DNA of 64,000 nucleotides from Platanthera guangdongensis. Lineage: Eukaryota; Streptophyta; Magnoliopsida; Asparagales; Orchidaceae. This document shows, piece after piece, positions 50,912 through 61,415 of the stretch (position 1 is its first letter; every line of letters begins with the position of its first letter). Position numbers and translations under genes: made by a program. The notes under the pieces are model-generated. The model saw only the letters and a program-made list of their open reading frames with translations, did not search any database and was not told the origin of the DNA. The DNA is taken from NCBI GenBank assembly GCA_039583875.1, contig CM077151.1, positions 25,476,208 to 25,540,207 on the forward strand, written 5' to 3'.

Positions 50912-51411
50912 NNNNNNNNNNNNNNNNNNNNNNNNNNNNNNNNNNNNNNNNNNNNNNNNNNNNNNNNNNNNNNNNNNNNNNNNNNNNNNNNNNNNNNNNN
51001 NNNNNNNNNNNNNNNNNNNNNNNNNNNNNNNNNNNNNNNNNNNNNNNNNNNNNNNNNNNNNNNNNNNNNNNNNNNNNNNNNNNNNNNNNNNNNNNNNNNN
51101 NNNNNNNNNNNNNNNNNNNNNNNNNNNNNNNNNNNNNNNNNNNNNNNNNNNNNNNNNNNNNNNNNNNNNNNNNNNNNNNNNNNNNNNNNNNNNNNNNNNN
51201 NNNNNNNNNNNNNNNNNNNNNNNNNNNNNNNNNNNNNNNNNNNNNNNNNNNNNNNNNNNNNNNNNNNNNNNNNNNNNNNNNNNNNNNNNNNNNNNNNNNN
51301 NNNNNNNNNNNNNNNNNNNNNNNNNNNNNNNNNNNNNNNNNNNNNNNNNNNNNNNNNNNNNNNNNNNNNNNNNNNNNNNNNNNNNNNNNNNNNNNNNNNN
51401 NNNNNNNNNNN
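50912..51411. other. Assembly gap (500 N)
   Basis: Exactly 500 unknown bases, a conventional placeholder length, so true distance is unknown. Frames crossing it are meaningless. Confidence 0.99.
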
Positions 51412-51765
51412 AAATGATCCAAGCTAAAAACTGAAATGAAAAAACCTCCAAAACGAGAAACAAACAGATTTATCATTAGCAGATCACTGGAAATCTATTC
51501 CAGACCTTTTGATTCCCAGGTAAGAAATATTCTCTTTTACGCTGTGGATTTAGATCAAAGATTCGAAATTTCTATAACGGGTAAAAAAATAGTTAGTTCC
51601 AGAAGAAATGCACACATAATTAATGTTGATCCGAACAGCCTGTGAAGAAGGAACACAGAGCAGATCATTAGGTATTGGTTTACTGCATATTATCTGTTCC
51701 GGCTGCCATTAGTAGAGGAAAGGAGGCCGCGAGTAGCGGGTGCGGCGCCGAATACCACCTGAAGC
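51412..51765 (+). other. Unassigned DNA right of the gap
   Basis: A 69-codon frame (51436-51645) contains RFIISRSLEIYSRPFDSQV, but I recognise no family. It could be an exon fragment or chance. Confidence 0.25.
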
Positions 51766-51873
51766 ATCAAGCACGGGCCAAGCACGTGCGCAAGGCGGGC
51801 GAAGCCCGCCTGATGCGGCCGAAGGCCGCCCGAGAGCATCGAGCACGGGCCGTAGCCCGTGCGAAGATGCTCG
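51766..51873 (+). repeat. Cluster of GC-rich hairpins
   Basis: Three perfect stems in about 85 bp: GGCGGGC-GAA-GCCCGCC, GCGGCC-GAA-GGCCGC, and a long one GAGCATC..GCACGGGC-cgta-GCCCGTGC..GATGCTC. Loops are GAA or CGTA. Such stacked hairpins occur near Helitron 3' ends, but the expected CTRR end is not clear (GCTCGT follows). It lies in otherwise AT-rich DNA. Confidence 0.6.
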
Positions 51874-51931
51874 TATTATATATATAATGTAGTTCCTATA
51901 TTTTTAATATAGATACCTTGGTTTGGTGGAA

Positions 51932-51983
51932 GGGGCTTTGGAAATATCTCTTAGGTGTCTGGTTTCGAATCCTACCAGCCCCA
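51932..51983 (+). ncRNA. tRNA-like remnant with B box
   Basis: GGGGCT and AGCCCC can pair as an acceptor-like stem, with GGTTTCGAATCC (B box, 51961-51972) between. The whole is 52 bases, too short for a tRNA, with no D arm. Perhaps the head of a SINE whose body is the GC-rich 51995-52160 stretch. Confidence 0.35.
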
Positions 51984-51994
51984 TTTTTAATGCG

Positions 51995-52160
51995 AATTTT
52001 TGCCCGCCCGGTTTCGGGAACCGGCCACGGTTCCCGGTTGACCCGCCCGGTTCTCCGGTTTTCGGGCGGTTTCATGGATAATCTGGTTCTTGTACATGGA
52101 CCGAACCGGATAGGTGCCCGGTTGGCGGTCCGACCGGCCGGTCCGGTCCGGTTTTAAAAA
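51995..52160 (+). repeat. CCGGTT-rich short repeat stretch
   Basis: Phrases CCCGGTT, GGTTCTCCGGTTTTCGGG and GGTCCGACCGGCCGGTCCGG repeat, ending GGTCCGGTTTTAAAA. Possible SINE body or other non-coding repeat. Confidence 0.4.
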
Positions 52161-52329
52161 GCTTTGTTTTAGTGCTATTTTTTGGGGGGAATTTGTGACA
52201 AATAATGATTTTGGAGTTGAAATCATAATTTGAGATGGTGATATTTGATATTATTGGCTATCCTTATTTTTATTTTTTTTCTAAATTCTAATTATACATG
52301 TTATCCATAATTAATTGTTTTAATACTAT
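52161..52329 (+). other. Unassigned AT-rich DNA
   Basis: Nothing recognised. Confidence 0.3.
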
Positions 52330-52814
52330 TGTTGCTGATCGCTTGGTTTTCTCCCGATCCGAAGAATTAGGCCGCTTTAGCTTGAGGGTGAGTTGAGCAC
52401 ATAAATAATGAAATGAATCCAACAATAATGGTAAGCGAGAGATTTTAGCGTGGAAAACTGAAAAGGGTGAAAATTCACATGATTAGATCTGTGTTGTGCC
52501 AAATTTCAATAGTTCATTTGTTGTTACAAGACTTAAGATCTTCGGAGGGTGACAGACCACCTTTCCATTTACAAGTCTTGAAGGTGAAGATGGGAGGAAA
52601 AAAACCAAGTCCACGAAGCTGAAGCGTCCACAAGATCGTTTTTCTATGTCTTCTCATGTGCTTACTAAAGCGTTCCCACAAAGCGTAAGAGCGACCAGAG
52701 AGAATTCAGAGCGAAGGAATGATATAAGTCCTACATCCTTGCCGAAAACTCTCAGTGCTGACTTCAAATGAAGGCCTTATAATATTTTTATAGCTTTAAT
52801 TTTAAATTAATTTT
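52330..52814 (+). repeat. Truncated family S LTR
   Basis: Begins TGTTGCTGATCGCTTGG and carries diverged family phrases (TAGCGTGGAAAACTG, TTCACATGATTAGATCTGTG, GGGTGACAGACCACC). It is cut by the insertion or junction of the next LTR. Confidence 0.5.
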
Positions 52815-54465
52815 TGTTGCGGTCTAACTCGACGTCCCGGTCGGACCGGAATGACCTGGACCGGCTTAGCCCTCGGAACGGTCGAGCGCGCACACAATCA
52901 ATAGAGTAAGTCGATTGTACACAAACAGTTTTAACGTGGAAAAACCCCTCAACTGGGTAAAAAACACGTGACTGGATCTGTGCCGGTAAAAGTCCACTAT
53001 TTTCTCGTTGTTACAGATTGTTCGTGAAGTCGAGAGTGACAGTCCACCTCTCGTTACAGCTTTGGGGGTGAGAGAACACTTAGCACGCGGCGGACGACAG
53101 GCCGTCGCGCTGGGAGTTGTTACAAATTGCACTTCACGTTGGTGGTCTTCAGATAGCGGTTTGCTGATTCTAGATGTGGAGCAGAGCTCCTGAACTTGCG
53201 GTTGCGGGGGCCACTCGGGCCTGGGGAGATTTGGCTTCGTTAGGTGGCTTTTACTTGACTCGCTTGTAGCTCGGGTGCAGCTCGGGTGCGGCTCGGATGC
53301 TGTTCGTAGGAGGAATTCGACAGAGCTTCGACCTGAGAAAAAAGAAGACTCGGAGGAAAAAGATAAGAAATGAGGAGGTTTGGGGCTCCTTTTATATGCT
53401 CCGGGTGGTGGTTATGCTTGTTACGTGGCTATCCGCACACCATAACCACCCTAATGATTATTTTCGGTATTGTTTAAATGCGCGTATTTCACTATTTGGA
53501 GACCATTTAAATAAACTACAAAATATTAATTAAATCCCCCCACTAACCTGTTGGTTAGTGGGTGGTTATGCGTGGATCGGACGGCCGGGAGCTCCCCCCA
53601 TCGATCGGACGACGGGAGCGGGACTCCACGGACGGCCGGCGGACTCGCCGCCAAATTCGACGGCCAGGGGAGGATGGCTGACGGCGACCGGGGAGGGCCC
53701 CCGACCGTTCCTTTGGGCCGCGCGCCGACGGTCGAGGGAGGGGGCGGCCTGGGCGGCACCCCTTTGGTCGTGTGGGCGGTTGAGGGAGGGGGCGGGCCGC
53801 CCCCGACGGCCGAGGGAGTGGGCGGCTTGGGCGTCCGCCCCCTCGGTCGTGCGGGCGGCCGAGGGAGGGGGCGGGCCGCACCGACGACCGAGGGAGTGGG
53901 CGGCTCGGGCGGCCGAGGGAGGGGGCGGCCCGGGCGACCGCCCCCTCGGCTGCGTGGGCGGCGGAGGAAGGGGGCGGCCCGGGCGGCCGCCCCCTTGGCC
54001 TCGCCGGCGGCCTAGGGAGGGGGCGGCCTGGGCGACCGAGGGAGGGGGCTGCCCGGGCGGCCATCCCCTTGGCCGCGCGGGCGATCGAGGAAGGGGGCAG
54101 CCCGGGCGGCCGGCCCCTCGGCCGCGCCAGCGGTCGAGCGTGGGGGCGGCCGCCCCCTGGGCCGTGCCGGCGGCCGAGGGAGGCGCAGCCCGGGCGGCCG
54201 GTTCCTCGGTCGCGATCGCGGCCGGTGTGGCGAGAGAGGGCGGGCGGGCGGCGTCCGGGGAGGAGGCGGCTGCCCGCCCCCGCCGAAGTGCTTCTAGCGG
54301 CGGTTGACCCGCTACGCGTAATGAGATCGGTACGCAGGGGATCAGGCGCGGTGATCTCGCGCGCGGTCAATCCCATGATCTCACCTCTTTGGAAGTGAAG
54401 ATCATGGGTGTGTGGTTATGTGCACACCCAACCTTCATAAAATGAGGATCATCCCCAACAATTTT
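52810..54465 (+). mobile_element. Solo LTR, family S, target duplication ATTTT
   Basis: ATTTT at 52810-52814 and 54461-54465 brackets 52815-54460 (TGTTGCGGTCTAACTCGACG to CATCCCCAACA). Conserved phrases with 19882-21046 include ACGTGGAAAAACCCCTCAAC, AAAAAACACGTGACTGG, TCTGTGCCGGT and CGTTACAGCTTTGGGGG. TTTTATATGCTCC near 53392 is the likely TATA. A 700-bp GC-rich array follows. No internal genes. Confidence 0.88.
53580..54300 (+). repeat. GC-rich degenerate tandem array in solo LTR
   Basis: GGCGGCCGAGGGAGGGGGCG-type phrases repeat irregularly about every 45-60 bp, with GCCCCCTCGGTCGTGCGGG spacers. Long frames on both strands (up to 273 codons) are composition artefacts. Confidence 0.75.
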
Positions 54466-55650
54466 AATCATGATTGAAATAATAAACATCAAAAAATCTT
54501 ATGATATAATTGGCGTCACATGCAAATTGTCCCTCGTGCACATCATTGATGTCAAAAATGAGAATTTCTTTAATTTGATATGTCAGTAACAAATATGACA
54601 ATTTCTTTAATGTATTTGTCTCGTTGTCTTTCATTTCCTAACTTCCATTCCCGCCGACCTCGGAGCAAACCGAAGCCCCAGCAAGGATTCATCAGTGATC
54701 TTTCACAAACCCTTTACTCTTGTTTAAGTAAAGAGTAGTGAAGTGAACTTGCAGATTCAGAAAATTATAAATAGACTGAAAATATATATATATATTTTCA
54801 TTGTACAATAGTACAAAAATACTATACAGCCGTGCAACATTTAATTCAACTGTCTAGCAATATATATAACTGAAAGTGTACATTTTTAAAAGTCATTTTC
54901 TAAGGGAAGCAAGTGCAGTGCAGCACATCCTAACGGCTGTGAGTGCATCAGCACTCATGCCGAGATACGTGCGCAAGTGCTGATACACTAACAACATTAG
55001 AAATTGCGCTGCACGGTGCAGTACAGCCCCCCTCCCCCCATTCAGCGGCTAAGCAAATGATGGAGACTGCAATCATAATATCAAATATCATTCAGGATAA
55101 AAATGAAGAAATCCCTTCAGTTTCTAAGCTAAAAATATTGTTTTCTCGCAACATTTTTGGGGATGCTTAATACTTCAAATGAAAATGTTTTTAACTCTTT
55201 GAGTAAGAAGTAAGTAAGAACCTTATGAGTTTAGGGTGGAAATGGATATAGCTAAGGACGCAGGGTCGGGATTTCGCGACGGGCGAATGGTTGAACTGGG
55301 CAGTGGAAAGAATTGAAGAAGAGAAGAAGTAAAAAAGAACATGGGACGCCGAAGAGATAGCAAAGGTTTCTAGACTCTGGAGAGGGCCGAGAGACTATTT
55401 CACAAAGTGTTGGAGGGCCATTTCGCGAACGGGTTGCCCTACTTGATGAAGCCATGATCAATTTTGCAGCTCAATGGGGGTGAGTAGGCGGGCCCCGGTC
55501 GAAAATAAATTTAGGGGTGCAATCAGCCGTTTTTACTCCACAAATAGCCAGCCTACAATGAACACATATCGTTCAACTCGAATACGTCTTCCCCAAAATG
55601 AACACCAGCCTACATGAAATTTAAAAATTGTTTTATTTTAGTATTCTTGA
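54466..55650 (+). other. Unassigned AT-rich DNA with possible exon-like scraps
   Basis: Mostly AT-rich, with a TATATA tract near 54785. A frame near 55040-55170 (ETAIIISNIIQDKNEEIPS) and one near 55380-55450 look mildly coding but match no family I know. Small inverted GTGCAGTGCAGCAC motifs lie near 54912 and 55015. Confidence 0.3.
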
Positions 55651-56109
55651 TGTGGATGAGATCCCTCTTAAAAAGGATTGGAGTACACATAACCACACCC
55701 CATGATCTCCACCCAAAAATAGCGGGATCATGAGTTTGACAGCACGAGCGATGACCGCGCCTGATCCCCCCACACGCCGATCACATCACGCGTAACAACA
55801 GAACCGCCGCGGACGTCTCCTCGCCGGCGTCATCCCTGGAGGCCGGCCGCCCCCTCCTCTCGCCGCCGCCAGTAGTCCCCTCGGCCACCGGAGCGCGGTC
55901 GAGGGAGCGGCCAAGCCGGCCGCCCCTCCTCCGCCATCGGCGCACGACGGCGACCCGGGAGCGGCCGGCGGACGAGGGAGCACTCACGGCGCCCACTCCT
56001 CCTCGGCCGCCGGTCGCGGCCGAGAGAGTGGTCGAAGTGGCCGCTCCTCCTCGGCCGCTGGCGCGCGGCCCAGGGAGCGGTCGCGGCGTCCATCCGCTCT
56101 ATATCCGCA
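55651..56109 (-). repeat. Truncated family S LTR, minus orientation
   Basis: ACCACACCCCATGATCT, GACCGCGCCTGATCCCC and CACGCGTAACAAC are the inverse of the right end of 52815-54460, followed by a GC-rich array (55810-56090). Cut before the conserved 5' half. Confidence 0.6.
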
Positions 56110-56770
56110 GTACTTACCGCTCTATATCCGCAATGACCATCGCCCATCACGCCGGTGACATCAATAATATGTGCTGACATGAATGCTGACATTTGTGATC
56201 TGATACGCTCAAGCAAAGTATTTCTTGTGTGGATAACCTTTCTTGCAGCTTTCTTTATATTCATCTTTAAAGGTTTGATATTTTTGGGTTGTTGATCAAG
56301 CATCAAGACATACTCAAAATATGAAGGCTTGATTTATAATCATCCACCATTCTCTTCAAACTCCCCTTTGAACGCCCCCGCAACTTTCTCGACATTTTTG
56401 GTTCTTGAGTTTTACTTAATGGTGGATTGATTATTTCGCGAATCTTTCTTTTCATTTCTTTTTTTGTAGATCAATACTTGTCTTATACCTGTTTATGAGT
56501 CCTTCAATATTATTATCAATATCTTTATCAATATTATTTTCATCTGTGCATTCAACTTTGACTGAAAGACATTGTTTTGTCTCTTGCAAAGTCAACTGTC
56601 TCTAATGCTTGTGTATCATCCAAAGTAGCAATGTTTTGCAACCATTGGCATACGGCAATAACTCGTGTGCGCATGACAAACCAAATGTAAATCGAATTTT
56701 ATTAATGCATTTATCTGGTTCAAAATGACTTGCTTTATAGAAACTTTTTTTAATAAGCTATAACGCAAAA
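56110..56770 (-). pseudogene. MULE-type transposase C-terminus (SWIM) with OTU-like segment
   Basis: Pieced from several frames on the minus strand: FGLSCAHELLPYANGC (SWIM-like CxHE, near 56660), INPPLSKTQEPK with a basic GRSKGS segment (near 56400-56450), KPSYFEYVLMLDQQPKN (near 56290-56330), and DVTGVMGDGHCGYRAVS (near 56110-56150). The last matches the start of an OTU cysteine protease (DG-C--R motif). FAR1-like MULE proteins with an OTU extension are known in plants. Many stops and shifts. It runs into the LTR fragment on its 3' side. Confidence 0.6.
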
Positions 56771-57569
56771 ACTGAAATATTACTAATTAGCTCAGTGTAC
56801 AATAAACTTTTAAACCATGTGCTAACATGAATCTTGCACTGCTCAAACATTTTCTTAATCTCTGTATGTTGTAATATAAGTAACATAAGAACAGGACACC
56901 GACGGGAGGAAGAGGGGACAGGCGGCTTGGGAGGAAGAACGGAACGCCAGCAGTGGAAGAGGGGACTGGCGTGCACCGATGGCGGAGTGCATCGGCAGGG
57001 CGTGCGAGCAGTCTAAACGGCGGCGAACGTGCGTGCAAAGAGGAAATCGTGAAATTAGGGCTTGAATGGAGGGGCTGCAATTATAAAGTTTATTTTAGGT
57101 CTTAAATTCTCTGAATTTTAAAATAAAGGCTTGCAAATATCTATTTTAGGTCGGCAATTATCGGCGCCCTATTATTAATATGCCTATAACAACACACAAT
57201 TCTTTGAATCTTATGACCGAAAATCGGTTTATAATAAATAAAAATTATTGGGCCGTGAATATTGCGGGAAACTAGGTTTGAGGCCCATAAAAAAATAAAA
57301 TTAAAGATAGCGTGAATTGGCTTATTTGCAGATCTTACACGGGTAAGTGGGCTTGCATAATAGACTGCACGTGCAAAGATTCTGTCCGACTAGCAACTTT
57401 ATTAATTAGGACAAAAATACCCTTTATATTTCCAGCCTGAATAAACCAAAAAGGTTTCCATAATTGCCACTAATGAATACATTTGCATCAGCGGTATCAC
57501 CAGCATTATATTACCATATATAGGACCAGCTTATATGAAGTTGCCCACAAAATAAACATATTTGATTTA
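56771..57569 (+). other. Unassigned DNA
   Basis: 56880-57060 is GC-richer (GGAAGAGGGGACAGG, GGCGGCGAACG), with no recognisable product. The rest is AT-rich. Confidence 0.3.
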
Positions 57570-57631
57570 GGTCTGTTTCATGCAGTCGTAATCGCTTGAC
57601 CGGTGAAAATAAGTCTCTTCAAACACATCCT
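57570..57631 (+). mobile_element. MITE family C fragment
   Basis: TCATGCAGTCGTAATCGC, then TTGACCGGTGAAAATAAGTC and TTCAAACACATCCTT, correspond to the right part of 8337-8443. Confidence 0.65.
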
Positions 57632-57685
57632 TAATGTTTAAAAATAAATATAATTTGGAGGGTAATTAATTTTATGCAATAACAT

Positions 57686-57880
57686 TTAAGCTCTGTTTGG
57701 CATAGTGGCGGTGGCAGCGGTCAAAAATATGGGGATTAAATTGTCATTCGTTAACGTTCACTTAAGAAACTTCATAACACTTTTGTGTTCAAATGAATGT
57801 TGTTTGTTAGGTGATTCTTAACGAATGACAGTTTAACCCATGCATTTATAACTGTCACCACTGTGCCAAACAGAGCCTTA
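57686..57880 (+). mobile_element. MITE family B, complete copy, TTA target duplication
   Basis: TTA flanks 57689-57877. Ends AGCTCTGTTTGGCATAGTGG and CACTGTGCCAAACAGAGCC. The internal ATTAAATTGTCATTCGTTAA faces TTAACGAATGACAGTTTAA. A 3-bp TTA duplication suggests PIF/Harbinger (Tourist-like) mobilisation. Confidence 0.8.
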
Positions 57881-58001
57881 GATGGTGAATTTTAGGTTCG
57901 GTTTAGAACGGCGGTAGCGCTCGTGAATGCGGATTCGTGAACACCTGATTTTGCCTAAATATTTTCATTCATTTTTATGTTTAAAATTCATTCAAATCTC
58001 C
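57881..58001 (+). other. Unassigned short stretch
   Basis: Nothing recognised. Confidence 0.3.
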
Positions 58002-58738
58002 TGATAGATCGGACTAAATCATGCCACCTTAGTCCGTGTAGCGTTCGAGCACGCAAACAGTAACAAAGCAAACAAAGAAATGCACAAGACGTTTTTAACA
58101 TGGAAAACCCGTAAATTTGGTGAATAATCACGTGATTGATTCGGTGCCAGTCAAACTTCACTATCAGTGTTGATTTACTTGGTGTCAGAGAATTCGAGGG
58201 TAACAGATCGCTCCTCATTGCAGCTTTGGGATGAGAGAAAACACAGGTGCGCTTGGAGTGCGACTGACTGCCACACATAAAGCTCAAAATTTGACTCCAT
58301 TTGTCGGTGATGGACGCTTTCGGACGCTGCCCGGATACAGTGCTTTGCAACGGTGCACGTATGAGATTTGTTGGTGAGGACTTGCAGAACGCCTTGCATG
58401 TAGGAGATTTTTGGAGAGGCCGACGATGCGTCTTTTTCTTCGAAGCGTCGTGGACTTAATCGAATTATCAGGCTACTTGAAGGGAGGTGACTCGTAAGAG
58501 CATTTCGGCAAAGCTCTGACCTATAACAGGAGAAGACTGGGTGGAGAGAGTGATGCAGGCTACGTCTCCTGATGAACCGCAATGGACAAAAGACACTGAA
58601 TTGTTCTCACACGTTCCAATTCTACGCTCGCACAATTTAAACACAGCACACCCGATTCACAATAATATCAATCTAATGCTAACGCACGGGTTCGCTACAC
58701 CCTTAGCGATCAAATAAAGGCGATGGACCAATATTCTC
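58002..58738 (+). repeat. Diverged family S LTR, 5' part
   Basis: TGATAGATCGGACTAAATC start, then TTTAACATGGAAAACCCG, AATAATCACGTGATTGAT, TCGGTGCCAGTCAAACTTC, GGGTAACAGATCGCTCC and GCAGCTTTGGGATGAGAG, all in family order. The remainder is displaced to about 59790. Confidence 0.6.
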
Positions 58739-59789
58739 TCAAGCGAAATGGACCGACCCGATCGGTTCGAGCGTGTATTGTATCAAAAGAGATCCACCGA
58801 AAATAAACGATTCAGAAAATGCCAGATCTCTCTCAACAAAAAGAAAACGAGGTCTGTCAATACTCACGAATATAAATAGATCAAAAGAAAATAACAAAGT
58901 CGTTCGGATCAAAACAAGCACGATGAATTCAAAGTTTCGCAATCAACGCCAAAATAAAACCACCACAAGATTAATCTAGACGAAAACGCTCAAAGGTAGA
59001 AATTTCGTTACCCCAATCGGAATAGATGATTCCGATTTAAAGTTTCGCTCTTCTACGGATCCGCCGGAGACGCGCCAAATGGAAAAAAACTTGTCGGCCT
59101 TCCCTGCTTCACGCCAGAGAAGTTTCGTCGTCGTCGGAGTTGTTGTTCTTGGCTGAAATTCACCAAGAGGGGAAAATTATGAGGTTGGCCTAACCCTAGA
59201 AAGGGAAGTCTATGGTGGCCGAACTTCTCAAGGGGAGTTGTCCTTCAGATTGATGGATGAAGTTGGAGAGCAGGAGGGTTGTTGTGGAGGAGAGAGGAGG
59301 AGGGTTGTTGTGGAGGAATTTGCCAAGGAGGGAGAAGGGAGGGGGCGGCCAAGGAGGAGAGGAAGAAAAATTTCAATTCAAAGTTAGGGTTTTAATTTTT
59401 ATTCATCAATTCTATCATTTCTCAACATGAGATGATCTTTTATAGGCTTACAACACAATTCTGGCTACATGCTGCCCAAATAGAAAATAAAACAAACTAC
59501 ATAATTTTGACACAACATGAAATGGAATTGCAACTAAAAAATAACATAGAAATTCAAATATATTTTAATAAGCCATCTTGCGCCGAGAGCGGAGGTTGTA
59601 GCGGAGATTTGACGTGGCGTTGGCGATGGATGCAGAGATTTGGCACGGCGTTGGCGATGGATATAGCGGTAGAATTCCATCTTCAAGCTTACGACAACGA
59701 CCATCTCAATCGTCGAATTTTCTGAGGCGGAGATCAACGACCACATTAGCAACGTCATCACGAACACATTGCAATTCCATCATCGCCAG
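58739..59789 (+). other. Insertion within the diverged family S LTR, unassigned
   Basis: About 1 kb that has no counterpart in 52815-54460. It has a purine-rich GGAGGGTTGTTGTGGAGG duplication near 59273-59320 and a TTTTATAGGC box near 59440. Possibly another LTR in minus orientation. No coding recognised. Confidence 0.35.
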
Positions 59790-60780
59790 AAAGTTAGAAA
59801 TGAGATGGGTATGTGGTCTCTTTTATAGACCCAAGGGGTGGTTACAGTAGTTATGCAGTTATCCACAGACCGTAATCACCCAAATTATTAAGTGCACATC
59901 ATATTTAATATAATTTAAAGTGCGTACTATTTTATAATATTTTTTATATGCAAACCATAATTATTTTATTTATTTTTCCCACTCAAGATGGTTGTTATGT
60001 CGGTGGTTACGTGGGTGCTTACGCACGTAACTGACGACGACAATCACAAGTGAGCGATCAGATGGCGGAGGGGGGGTCTTCGCTGATGGTTCATGGCCTC
60101 ATGGGCGACGAGCCCCCGACAACGGGTGTCCACCAGGGGAGGAGGGGGAGCCGCGGCTCGCCGAGTGACTGACCGCGGGCGTACAAGGCGAGGTGGGCGG
60201 GCACGGCGTCGGCCTCGCCCCGCGGCCGCGGCACTCGACGCACCCGATGGTTGTGGTCGGCCACACGCACCGGCCGGGGTGGCTGGGTGCGGCCGACCGC
60301 TCATCGCTGCCACGGACGACTACACACGTGTCGGCTAGGGAGGCCGGGCGCGGCCGGCCGTGCTAGCTAGCCAGGGAGGCTAGTAGCGGCGTCGACCTCT
60401 CCATGCGGCCGCGACACCGGCCGCTACCTGCAGCCGCAGTCTCGCGGTTGCAAGAAGGGCCTCGGCCGGCCATGCCCGCCGACCAGTGGGGGAGCCGGCC
60501 GGGAAGGCCGACAAATCAGCTGGCCGTGTCTTGCGACTGCGAGGTGCAGCCACGACCGGCTGAGGGGCTGTCCGGAAGTGCACCGGCCCGGGCGGGGAAG
60601 AAAGTCAGGGGGCGGCGGAGGCCGAATGTTTCGGCCGGCCACGGGCGATTAGTTGTGCTCGTGGTGCGATCTCGTGCGCGATCCATGCAAGGATCGAGAG
60701 TGCCGATCATGCGCGCGATGGTTACTCTCATGACCCACCACCAAGTTAGTGAGGTTTTGGGAGTCTGGTTAATTGGAAAC
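59790..60780 (+). repeat. Diverged family S LTR, 3' GC-rich part
   Basis: GAAATGAGATGGGTATGTGG, TCTTTTATAGACCC and AGGGGTGGTTACAG parallel 53370-53420. A GC-rich array (60060-60640) and GACCCACCACCAAGTTAGTG follow. Long GC-rich frames on both strands are not genes. Confidence 0.55.
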
Positions 60781-61415
60781 TGGTTTTTCTATAAATTAAA
60801 CATGACTCTATCAATTATCTTTTTTTCGTAGCAGACATAACCACTATTATGCCAAACATATAGCTTTAGTCAAAGTTATATGTTAGAATTTTTTTTGGAA
60901 AATTTAAAGCATAAATAGTACAATTTATATTCCTTTCACAAAGTGTTGTGGATAGCCTTTTTAAGTCATTAAAGTATTCATATCCACTCCATTTCTGACG
61001 AATTAGAGGGGATCTATTTGTCCATCTAATGGACAAGACTCTACTCAAAAGAATCTAAGGGTGCATAGTTTTTTTTTATATAAAAGAATATAAAAGGATG
61101 AGGATTAGTAAACCTGTTGATCTCCCCTACAAATCTGGATCACAAAATGCATCCCCCCTCCATTTTGTCAAAAATAGAGAGGATCCTCATCTACCATTGC
61201 ATTGTATTTGCCACATGATTCCTATGAGCAGCGAGACGCCGGTGCCAGAGCAGCCGCTATTGCAAGGTGGGTTAAATAGATGTCTCTTCCGTACGCACGA
61301 CGACGTTTGCCCTCGCCATCCCTCTATGAAACAGAGAAACGGCTTTGTTCCCAGTCGTAGCCCCCTCCAGTTCCGTACTCCGGCGGTGTTTGTTGGGGTT
61401 CTAACCGCGGACGCC
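60781..61415 (+). other. Unassigned DNA before the right hAT element
   Basis: AT-rich to 61090, then mixed. The 110-codon frame at 61098-61430 overlaps the hAT end and has no recognised domain. The last eight bases, CGGACGCC (61408-61415), would be the hAT target duplication. Confidence 0.35.

Noticed and set aside
50556..51476. Frames of 189-306 codons crossing the gap
   Set aside because: The middle is 500 Ns. Only the PPR-like end is meaningful.
51780..51890. Helitron 3' terminus
   Set aside because: Hairpins fit, but the CTRR end and AT target are not present at the expected distance, so kept only as a possibility.
53551..54376. Long overlapping frames on both strands (up to 273 codons)
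   Set aside because: Artefact of the GC-rich LTR array, with no conserved domain.
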